A stretch of 64,000 bases of DNA from Streptococcus respiraculi (GTDB lineage: Bacteria > Bacillota > Bacilli > Lactobacillales > Streptococcaceae). The position numbers were made by a program, and so were the translations under genes. The notes beneath the pieces were generated by a model. That model was not told the origin of the DNA, did no database searches, and was given only the letters and a program-made list of their open reading frames with translations. Shown one piece after another: positions 47,578-55,056 of this stretch. The DNA lies in the NCBI RefSeq assembly GCF_003595525.1, contig NZ_CP022680.1, positions 1,080,001 through 1,144,000 on the forward strand, written 5' to 3'. Position 1 is the stretch's first letter. Each line of letters starts with the position of its first letter.

Positions 47578-48894
47578 ATGTTTAAGAATAATAAATACAA
47601 CTTTTCAGCGATGTTGCTCTGGATGGCTTACTTCTGCCATGGTATCCAGGCACTGACAATTTCTCAAAATGCAAAATTCTTTGCGGTCAAATGGAATTTG
47701 ATTAGCGCTGCGGATTTAACAGATCCAGATAAAATGAAGATTGCGACAGCAGCTGTCCTAGGTGCGATTGCCTGGACAGGGATTGGGAAGATTTCTTTCC
47801 TTGTCTTCTCTGGTCCACTTTCAGATAAAATCGGTCGCAAGCCATTGATTGTTGCAGGTTTGTTTGGGTATGTCTTGATGTTTGGCGCTTTCTTGTTTGC
47901 AACAGATATTTTCCTTGCTAAAGTTCTAGGATTTGTAGGAGGAGCGATGACATCCTTGTTTGATGGAGCTATCAACCCAGCCTTGTTTGAAATGTATCCT
48001 GAAAACAAAGCAACAGCCTCTATCCTCAGCAAGGCCTTGATTTCGATTTCATCCATCTTGTATCCACTGTTTGTTGCCTTCCTCGTAACCAATAGCCTCA
48101 GCCCACAAATTGGGATCATCGTACCATTTGTCTTAAGTTTACTTGTGCTCATCGGTGTTGTCTTTGCTCATTTCCCAGATGCGGACTTGCAAAAAGCAGA
48201 GAAACTCTCTCCATCAGAAGCTATTCGTCAATTGGAAACACGTCAAAGTGCTGCTGGTGCTGGTGCTAACAGCGGTCTTGTGAAGAAGAATCAAGGAAAC
48301 TTTGCAATTGACGGTGTTGTCTTACCGCTTTTTGCCTTGACCATTTATTCAAACTTCTATCTTTTCCAACAAGCATCAAAAATCTACGCGCAAAACGTTC
48401 TCAACATGTCTGAGACAGCAGCAGCATCTGTTACCTCTCTCTACCAATTGGGTGGATTAGTAGCGACTATTGTTTTCTCACTCATGATGGCGCGTGGTAT
48501 CCGTGATATTGCGATTCTTGTTGTCAGCCCAGTCTTTGCGGGACTTGCAGGTTTGGTGGTTTTCCTTTTCCCAAGTCCTACTACCCTAACGGTTGCAGGA
48601 GTCATCGTTGGATTCTGTTCAGCCGGTGGTTTGCTCCAAATGGGAAATGCAGTCTTGAACCAATTCTTTGATACCAACAAAGGTCGCAATACAAGTATTT
48701 ACTACTTTGTAATGGCGCTTGGTTCTTACATCGTGCCACAATTGGCTGCTAGCTTGATTGCGTCAGGAAAAGCAGAAATCATTATGGTGATTGTAGCAGT
48801 AACAGGTATTGCGTCAGCAGCCTTGATGTTGTTTGCAGGAACACGCTACCGCCATATCTTTGGAGTATCTATTTTTTCAAACTCTAAAAAATAA
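47578..48894 (+). CDS. MFS transporter, first of two
   Basis: 438 residues, 12 predicted membrane helices with a cytoplasmic loop in the middle. The MFS motif GPLSDKIGRKPL follows helix 2. It lies in the divergent operon after the SDR. It may import the aromatic or alicyclic acid used by this pathway. The gene is followed by a hairpin-rich gap. Confidence 0.85.
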   Translation: MFKNNKYNFSAMLLWMAYFCHGIQALTISQNAKFFAVKWNLISAADLTDPDKMKIATAAVLGAIAWTGIGKISFLVFSGPLSDKIGRKPLIVAGLFGYVLMFGAFLFATDIFLAKVLGFVGGAMTSLFDGAINPALFEMYPENKATASILSKALISISSILYPLFVAFLVTNSLSPQIGIIVPFVLSLLVLIGVVFAHFPDADLQKAEKLSPSEAIRQLETRQSAAGAGANSGLVKKNQGNFAIDGVVLPLFALTIYSNFYLFQQASKIYAQNVLNMSETAAASVTSLYQLGGLVATIVFSLMMARGIRDIAILVVSPVFAGLAGLVVFLFPSPTTLTVAGVIVGFCSAGGLLQMGNAVLNQFFDTNKGRNTSIYYFVMALGSYIVPQLAASLIASGKAEIIMVIVAVTGIASAALMLFAGTRYRHIFGVSIFSNSKK

Positions 48895-48896
48895 AG

Positions 48897-48957
48897 CATG
48901 ATTATAAAGCGGAAACTCCAACAAAATCGATTTGTCGGAGCTTCTGCATGCTGTCAT
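48897..48957 (+). other. Large hairpin between the two MFS genes
   Basis: GCATG and CATGC ends enclose CTCCAACAAA / TTTGTCGGAG arms around ATCGA. There is no T run, so it is read as an mRNA processing or stability element inside the operon. Confidence 0.45.
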
Positions 48958-49021
48958 CTAAAAAGCAGGAGAATCTGTCTTTACAATACTGTTTTGGAAT
49001 GAGAGGGGAAGTAGGATTCTT

Positions 49022-50227
49022 GTGAGCAAAAACAAATATATACCGACCATCAGCAGTCTATATGTGAACTATATTTTCCAGGGAATTGCGACGATTATCG
49101 TATCGCAAAATATGTCTGTCTTGCGGGAGAACTGGGGAGCGAGTATCAGTCAAATTACCCTTGTTATTAGCGCAATTGGGCTAGGACGTATTTTAAGTAT
49201 CAATGCGGCTGGGGTGATTTCCGATACCCTTGGACGCAGACGTGCGGTACTATTGGGGATTATCTCCTATGTCATTTTCTTTATCGGCTTGCTCCTTGCG
49301 CCGAATTACATTGTGGCCTTCATCATCTCGATTTTTGCTGGATTTGGGAATGCCTTTTTGGATACGAGTACCTATCCAGTCGTTGTTGAAGCCTTTGAAA
49401 GCCGCAATAGTAATAGTGCTTTGAGTGTCTTAAACAAGGCTTTCATCTCCATGGGACAATTTGTTTTTCCCATTATTACGAGTTTCATTTTAAAAAATGG
49501 ACACTATTTTGGCTGGACCTTCATCGTATCAGCTGTCTGCATGGCTTTGAATTTAGTAGTTTCTTTGAAACTACCATTTCCAATAGTTGAGAAAAAGTCA
49601 GATGTTGAGGTGCAAGCGACCGTAGATGTAGAGCCAATAACTCGTCATCGTCAGGCGAATTTTAAAGTAGAAGGTTTTGCTCTTCTAGCCTTTTCTTTCG
49701 TATCTGTTTCGCTCTTTAATATTTATATTACTTGGATTCCATCCTTTGCCCAACATGCGATTGGAATGGCAGAAGCAGATAGTCTAGTTTTGGTTAGTGC
49801 TTATAGCATCTTCTCCTTTATCTCAGTCTTTCTCACATCCTTTATTGTCAATCGTGGTATCAATATTCCTGTCTTTATGATTTGTTGTACCACAATGACA
49901 GGCTTGGCCCTGCTCTTGATGATTGCCATGCCTAACCTTTATACGGTGATACTTTCAACCTTTGTAGTCGGCTTTTTTGCCGCAGGAGGAATCTGGCAGC
50001 TCGGACTTGCTATTTTGCTTGAATTTTTCCCATTCAAGCGTGGTTTGATTACCAGCTACTATTCGCTTGCGACTTCGATTGCAGTCATGGGGATTCCCTA
50101 TTTGACTGGAGTTTTAGCAGAACACAATTTAAATCATGTGTTCATCTTGATTATTAGTTTAGCCTTTCTAGGCTCCCTTTGTTTATACATCGTACATAAA
50201 CGTTACCAAACCATTTTTTACAAATAA
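49022..50227 (+). CDS. MFS transporter, second of two
   Basis: 401 residues, 12 predicted helices, GTG start after GTAGGATTCTT. The MFS motif [11 protein letters not shown] is after helix 2. It is related to, but clearly diverged from, the first MFS protein, so the two may handle different substrates or opposite directions (uptake and product release). It is followed 17 bases later by the AroE-like gene. Confidence 0.85.
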   Translation: MSKNKYIPTISSLYVNYIFQGIATIIVSQNMSVLRENWGASISQITLVISAIGLGRILSINAAGVISDTLGRRRAVLLGIISYVIFFIGLLLAPNYIVAFIISIFAGFGNAFLDTSTYPVVVEAFESRNSNSALSVLNKAFISMGQFVFPIITSFILKNGHYFGWTFIVSAVCMALNLVVSLKLPFPIVEKKSDVEVQATVDVEPITRHRQANFKVEGFALLAFSFVSVSLFNIYITWIPSFAQHAIGMAEADSLVLVSAYSIFSFISVFLTSFIVNRGINIPVFMICCTTMTGLALLLMIAMPNLYTVILSTFVVGFFAAGGIWQLGLAILLEFFPFKRGLITSYYSLATSIAVMGIPYLTGVLAEHNLNHVFILIISLAFLGSLCLYIVHKRYQTIFYK

Positions 50228-50244
50228 TAGAAAGAGGTATTCAC

Positions 50245-51132
50245 ATGTCAGAACGTTTGTCAGGACACACCTTATTAGTTAGCTTGATTGCTACTCCAAT
50301 CCGCCACAGTCTCTCACCAAAAATGCACAATGAGGCATACGCTAAATTGGGCCTAGACTATGCTTACTTGGCTTTTGAAGTTGGAAATGAAGAATTAGCA
50401 GATGCAGTACAAGGTATCCGTGCCTTGGGCATCCGTGGTTCAAACGTTTCAATGCCAAACAAACAGGCCATCATTCCTTACTTAGATGAATTATCACCAG
50501 CAGCCGAATTGGTCGGTGCGGTCAATACCGTTGTCAATAAGGACGGCAAGGGTCACCTAGTTGGCCACTGTACAGATGGTACAGGAGCCGTACGTGCCTT
50601 AGCAGCAGAAGGAGTTGATGTCAAAGACCAAGTGATTACCCTAGCAGGTGCTGGTGGAGCTGGAACAGCGATTGCAATCCAACTAGGACTTGACGGTGCA
50701 AAAGAAGTGCGTATTTTCAATATCAAGGACAAATGCTATGAAAATGCAGAAAGAACCGTTGAGAAATTAAACACTCGTACAGAGACAAAAGCAACCTTGC
50801 ATGACTTAGAAGACACAGAAGCCTTCTATCAATCAATTGCAGAAAGCTCGATCTTTATTGACGCGACTGGGGTGGGTATGAAACCATTGGAAGGTCAAAA
50901 ATTGATTAATGACCCAGCGGTAATCCGTCCTGACTTGGTAGTCTTTGATGTGGTTTATAGCCCAGCAGAAACAGAATTGCTCCGCTTTGCAAAAGAACAC
51001 GGTGCCAAAAAAGCCATCAATGGTATCGGCATGATGATTTACCAAGGGGCAGAAGCCTTTAAACTTCATACAGGCGAGGACATGCCAGTTGATTACATCC
51101 GTGAACTTTTCTTCGGTGATGAAGCGAAATAA
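50245..51132 (+). CDS. Quinate/shikimate dehydrogenase, YdiB-like AroE
   Basis: 295 residues. [10 protein letters not shown], the catalytic Lys in VSMPNKQ, GAVNT and TDGTGAVRA match the shikimate dehydrogenase family. The VSMPNKQ and VGMKPLE forms and an acidic residue after [10 protein letters not shown] in IFNIKDK resemble E. coli YdiB (quinate/shikimate dehydrogenase, NAD-capable) rather than NADPH-specific AroE, where Arg residues follow. Last gene of the LysR-divergent operon. It is the only aroE-like gene in the window, so a biosynthetic role cannot be excluded. Confidence 0.88.
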   Translation: MSERLSGHTLLVSLIATPIRHSLSPKMHNEAYAKLGLDYAYLAFEVGNEELADAVQGIRALGIRGSNVSMPNKQAIIPYLDELSPAAELVGAVNTVVNKDGKGHLVGHCTDGTGAVRALAAEGVDVKDQVITLAGAGGAGTAIAIQLGLDGAKEVRIFNIKDKCYENAERTVEKLNTRTETKATLHDLEDTEAFYQSIAESSIFIDATGVGMKPLEGQKLINDPAVIRPDLVVFDVVYSPAETELLRFAKEHGAKKAINGIGMMIYQGAEAFKLHTGEDMPVDYIRELFFGDEAK

Positions 51133-51188
51133 GATAACAAAATAGCCTTTGAAAAATCTCACTTTCCATTTTCAAGGCTAGTAAGAAG

Positions 51189-51248
51189 GCGTGGGACAGA
51201 CCCTGATGAGCTCGTAGTACTCATTAGGGTTTGTCCTACGCTCTTTTT
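51189..51248 (+). terminator. Long-stem terminator after the AroE-like gene
   Basis: A stem of about 22 bp (GCGTGGGACAGACCC... with ...GGGTTTGTCCTACGC) and then TCTTTTTG. It ends the TIM-SDR-MFS-MFS-AroE transcript. Confidence 0.9.
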
Positions 51249-51503
51249 GTATTATTTGAAACTCTGCGGAATTGGCTTGCGTCCGCCCTATCTAATAAAG
51301 TATCGAAAAATGCTAATGTTGATAGTAATAGACTATAAGAAAGTATTGAGTATTGAAAATGTTACTTTCTTGTGTAATGGAGTATAAAATGATAGAAAAA
51401 ATTTATGAATCCGCTCTTAAAATTTCATAGAAAAGTATGTGAAAAAAATATCAATCTCATGATAAAATAAGAGTGAAGAAGAATAGAAGAGAGGAAGAAC
51501 CGT
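51249..51503 (+). promoter_or_regulatory. Control region of the esterase-transporter operon
   Basis: 255 bases without a gene. A short piece around 51272-51291 resembles sequence near 39139. A TAAAAT -10 candidate lies near 51463 with a GTGAAA element 18 bases upstream. GAGAGGAAGAACC is the ribosome site of the esterase. Confidence 0.45.
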
Positions 51504-52460
51504 ATGAAATTACAATCTTTTCCAGGTTATGAACACCATTTATTGAGCTATATTGCGGATGGTGGTGAGGAAACCTTGCGCCATAAGCAATTGCAGGGAG
51601 AAGCCATGATGCGCTATGAATTGCCAGAGGGAATGACCATGGAGGATCGATTGATTCCAGGACCAGAAGAAGGACAGGAGTTGAAGATTCGAGTCTTTAC
51701 ACCAGCTGGCTTGCCAGACAAGGCTCCGATGATTCTGGATATTCATGGTGGTGCCTTTGTTGCAGGAAGTGTAGAGATTGATAATGCGCGCTGTATCGCA
51801 CTGGCTGAGCGTGTACCCGCAATTGTTGTTTCAGTAGAGTACCGTTTGTGTGGTGCAACAGGGTATGCCTTCCCAGTTCCGCTAGAGGATTGCCATTCAG
51901 CTTATCTCTATCTTCATGAGCATGCTGCTGAATTTGGAGGCGATGGTGAGAAGATTGGCCTTCATGGATCGAGTGCTGGAGGTACGATAGCTGGAGGTTT
52001 GGCTCTCTATCTGCGTGACCGAAATGAGCCTGCTCCATCTCTCACAGTGCTAAATTGTGCAGCATTTGACACAGCTGTTGAAGAAAGCTATTCATTTCAG
52101 CAACTTGTTCAATTAAAGATGGGACCAGATAAGAAGGCGATGGGAGCAGAAGCAACCTATCTAGGTGGTTATAATGGACAACAACCTTCTTACTATGCCT
52201 TTCCAGCCTTTTGCCATGATTTGGGTGGTTTAGGACCAACTATGATTATTGCTGGAGAGTACGATACATTACGAGATGCGTCCATGGCTTATAGTCAACG
52301 CTTACTACGTGCTGGCGTTCCTTGCGAACTATTTCTTGCACCAAGGTTAGGACATTGCTTTACAGCAGCGCCCCATCCATATACTGATTTTGTTCACGAT
52401 TTGATGGCTTGGTCTTTCAAACGTGAGTTTGGCTTACTAGAAGAATTGAAAAAAGACTAG
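51504..52460 (+). CDS. Alpha/beta-hydrolase esterase, HSL family
   Basis: 318 residues, no signal peptide. The oxyanion motif DIHGGAF is near residue 80, the nucleophile elbow GSSAGG near 156, the acid in GEYDTLRDAS and the base in LGHCF. The hormone-sensitive-lipase family hydrolyses small acyl and aryl esters in the cytoplasm. Next to a carrier and a quinate/shikimate gene set, cleavage of a hydroxycinnamoyl-quinate or -shikimate ester is an attractive but unproven role. It is followed 11 bases later by the transporter. Confidence 0.88.
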   Translation: MKLQSFPGYEHHLLSYIADGGEETLRHKQLQGEAMMRYELPEGMTMEDRLIPGPEEGQELKIRVFTPAGLPDKAPMILDIHGGAFVAGSVEIDNARCIALAERVPAIVVSVEYRLCGATGYAFPVPLEDCHSAYLYLHEHAAEFGGDGEKIGLHGSSAGGTIAGGLALYLRDRNEPAPSLTVLNCAAFDTAVEESYSFQQLVQLKMGPDKKAMGAEATYLGGYNGQQPSYYAFPAFCHDLGGLGPTMIIAGEYDTLRDASMAYSQRLLRAGVPCELFLAPRLGHCFTAAPHPYTDFVHDLMAWSFKREFGLLEELKKD

Positions 52461-52471
52461 GAGGAAAGAGA

Positions 52472-53794
52472 ATGAGTCCAGCAATTCTTGCCTTAATCAT
52501 GCTTGCGATTGTCGTAGCATGTATTGTATCCAATAAAGTACCAATGAACTTTGTCATGTTTGTGGTTCCGGTTGTGTTTGGCTTGCTTATGGGGTATGAT
52601 ATTCTACAGTTGAGTGGGTTTATCTTGGCACAGATTAATACCATGATGGCACAGACAGGTTATATGTTACTCTTTGGTCTGATTTATTTTACTATGGTGA
52701 CCGAGACAGGTATGTTTGATACCATCATTACTGCCGTCATGAAAAAGATTGGTCATCGCTTAAATATCGTGGGAATTATGGTCTTGACCACTGTCCTAGG
52801 CGCCATTGCGTATCTGACAGCCAATATGTCCACTACCTATCTAATCGTCTTTCCGATTATGATTCCGCTCTATAAAAAATTCCAATTGGATCGCAGGGTG
52901 GCCTTTATCATCTGTCAAACAGCGATTGCAGCCATGTGTTGGCTCCCTTGGGGAATTGGTCTGGTCATGTCCGCAACTATGGCAGGAACAGAGGCAGAGT
53001 CTCTGGCTCAGGCTTCCATTCCATGGGGCTTGTGTTTCCTACCAGCCATTGTCTTGCAGTATGTCTACTTCGCCTACCGTCATAAGAAGCAGTACCAGCG
53101 GTTGGGCTTACCAGAGGGAGAAACACTGGAGGCTTCTGCTACGGTGGAAGAAAAACCAAATGCCCGTCCAGCCTTCTTTTGGTTCAATCTAGCCGTTTTC
53201 GTGATGGTCATTATCGGCTTGGCCTACTTCAAATTGCCATCCTATCTTGTCTTTATTGCAGCTTCGATTGTAACAGCGATTATCAACTATCCAAACGATT
53301 TTGGTAGTATTTGGAACAAGGCAGGTGGAACCTTCTTTAACGTGCTTTTGATGCTGATTGCCATCTGTTTTTACCTAGCTATTTTTAATGCAGCACCAGA
53401 AGATGGTAGTGGCTTGTCTATGGTCGCTTCGCTGGCTCAATTGTTAGAAACAGTATTTCCAGCCTTTCTCATTCGCTACATTCATATTATTTTCTTGTTA
53501 CTAGCAGTTCCGATTATCTACTTTGTTCCGTATCAGCTCTACAATGCCTTTTATCCGCTCTTTATTTCCATTGGAGCAAGTTTTGGTCTCTCACCGATTG
53601 CCGTCATCGCACCATTTGTATGTAATTTGGCTTTGGCAACCAGTGTGACACCGATGAATTCATCTACCTATGTGGGAGCGACCCTCTGTGAGATTGAAGT
53701 GAATGATTTTACGAGATACGGAGCGAAGGTCATGATGGTGACCAATGTGATTGTCGTCTTGACAGCCTTGCTATGCGGCCTACTGACTTTTTAA
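52472..53794 (+). CDS. CitM/IT-superfamily carboxylate transporter
   Basis: 440 residues, about 11-12 membrane helices. TANMSTTYLIVFPIMIPLY and, in the second half, VTPMNSSTYVGATLCEIE are paired re-entrant-type motifs of the CitMHS (citrate-metal:proton) family, with the second family half-repeat intact. It probably imports the acid or ester substrate of the neighbouring esterase. No citrate lyase or other citrate gene is in the window, so citrate is a less likely substrate. Confidence 0.82.
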   Translation: MSPAILALIMLAIVVACIVSNKVPMNFVMFVVPVVFGLLMGYDILQLSGFILAQINTMMAQTGYMLLFGLIYFTMVTETGMFDTIITAVMKKIGHRLNIVGIMVLTTVLGAIAYLTANMSTTYLIVFPIMIPLYKKFQLDRRVAFIICQTAIAAMCWLPWGIGLVMSATMAGTEAESLAQASIPWGLCFLPAIVLQYVYFAYRHKKQYQRLGLPEGETLEASATVEEKPNARPAFFWFNLAVFVMVIIGLAYFKLPSYLVFIAASIVTAIINYPNDFGSIWNKAGGTFFNVLLMLIAICFYLAIFNAAPEDGSGLSMVASLAQLLETVFPAFLIRYIHIIFLLLAVPIIYFVPYQLYNAFYPLFISIGASFGLSPIAVIAPFVCNLALATSVTPMNSSTYVGATLCEIEVNDFTRYGAKVMMVTNVIVVLTALLCGLLTF

Positions 53795-53818
53795 AAAATA
53801 CTATACGAGCGAGTTCGG

Positions 53819-53848
53819 GAGTGGGAAACATGGTTTCCTGCTCTTTTT
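53819..53848 (+). terminator. Terminator after the CitM-like gene
   Basis: GAGTGGGAAAC pairs with GTTTCCTGCTC (G-U pairs included) before TTTTT. Confidence 0.85.
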
Positions 53849-53910
53849 AGTATTCCCTGAGCCGAGACTCCAATTTTTCCTACTCCCCGATTACAATCAA
53901 AGTCCGTATT

Positions 53911-54150
53911 TTGGGATACTTTCTTAAATAGTGCGGGCACAAGCAACCTTGTATTTCCGACCTTTAACAGTCCACTGGACTGTTGAAGCAATCTTAAGCC
54001 TAAGAACTCAAAAATGCCGGGACTAGTAACTCCTTTGCTGTTGCTAGTCATTCCACTATTTTGTATGTATCGTCTTGGCTCACTTCGCTCAATCCATTTT
54101 CTTAAAAAGTAGATATTTATAAGATAAAATAGTTATTTTCGATTTTCATT
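53911..54150 (+). repeat. Structured intergenic repeat, copy 2
   Basis: Second copy of the element at 34205-34399, with a small insertion after AAGCAACCTTG. The hairpin GACTAGTAAC / GTTGCTAGTC keeps its pairing despite base changes on both arms relative to copy 1. It again lies directly upstream of an aroD gene. Confidence 0.75.
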
Positions 54151-54215
54151 GAGTATCAGATGACAATCGAAGTCTAAAACATAGATGAAATCTATTGATC
54201 GGCAAAATATATCTA

Positions 54216-54245
54216 TTAGATTTGGTAGGCAGGATTTGGTATAAT
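54216..54245 (+). promoter_or_regulatory. Promoter for the second aroD and flavoprotein genes
   Basis: TTAGAT, 18 bases, TATAAT (54240-54245) preceded by TTTGG. The AAATTTGGTATAAT-type box resembles the one before the methyltransferase-aroD operon at 34.5 kb. Confidence 0.6.
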
Positions 54246-54279
54246 TTTAAGTGAATATTATCACAAAAAGGTGGTTGAC

Positions 54280-55053
54280 ATGAAAGATAATTTTAACTAT
54301 GTAACGGTTGGAGATGTCACATTTGGCAAGGGAAGACCTAAAATTATTGTGCCTTTAGTGGGCAAAACAGCAGAGGATATTTTAGCAGCAGCGGTACAAG
54401 CAAAGACCTTGGATTGCGATGTGATTGAGTGGCGCATTGACTTTTACGAGGATGTGGAGAATCCAGCAAAAGTAGCAGAGCTTTCGCATCACGTTCGAGA
54501 AGCAGCGGGAAAACCTGTTCTTGTCACCTTCCGTACGGCTAAAGAGGGCGGTGTCCTAGAGATTTCAGATGAGCTCTACTTTGAAATTTATCGTGCTGTC
54601 TTAGAAAATGGCCATGCAGATTTGATGGACGTTGAACTTTTCATGCCAGAAAAAGAAGTGGAAGGGCTCATTGCCCTTGCAAATGTAAAAGGTGTTAAGA
54701 TTGTCATGTGTAACCATGACTTTGATGCCACACCTGCTAAGGATGAGATTGTTCGCAGACTCCGTCTCATGGAAGAAAAGAATGCGGACATTTGTAAGAT
54801 TGCGGTGATGCCTCAGTCAAATCAAGATGTTTTGACCTTGCTTCAAGCAACCGCTGAGGTCTATGAAACAGCAAGTCGTCCATTGATTACTATGTCAATG
54901 GGAGCGCTCGGTATGGTCAGTCGCGTTAGTGGTGAAGTCTTTGGATCTTCCGCAACCTTTGGAGCAGCCGCACAGGCTTCTGCTCCTGGACAAGTACCAG
55001 TTACCGTTTTACGCGAGATATTAGCTACTTTAAAATTAACAAATGAGGAATAA
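54280..55053 (+). CDS. aroD: 3-dehydroquinate dehydratase, type I (second, accessory copy)
   Basis: 257 residues from ATG 54280 (AAGGTGG six bases upstream); the frame opens nine bases earlier without benefit. EWRIDFYED, the catalytic His in CNHDFDATP and the Schiff-base Lys in ICKIAVMPQ are intact, and ASAPGQ closes the site. It is about 30 residues longer than the biosynthetic AroD at 35.7 kb and of the form seen in enteric AroD and quinate gene clusters. The flavoprotein gene starts three bases after its stop, so the two are cotranscribed. Confidence 0.93.
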   Translation: MKDNFNYVTVGDVTFGKGRPKIIVPLVGKTAEDILAAAVQAKTLDCDVIEWRIDFYEDVENPAKVAELSHHVREAAGKPVLVTFRTAKEGGVLEISDELYFEIYRAVLENGHADLMDVELFMPEKEVEGLIALANVKGVKIVMCNHDFDATPAKDEIVRRLRLMEEKNADICKIAVMPQSNQDVLTLLQATAEVYETASRPLITMSMGALGMVSRVSGEVFGSSATFGAAAQASAPGQVPVTVLREILATLKLTNEE

Positions 55054-55056
55054 GAC

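Noticed and set aside
47664..48152. 162-codon minus-strand frame inside the first MFS gene
   Set aside because: Antisense shadow; no ribosome site and no recognisable domain.
52472..53794. Citrate utilisation locus
   Set aside because: Only the CitM-like carrier supports it; no citrate lyase, ligase or oxaloacetate decarboxylase is present.
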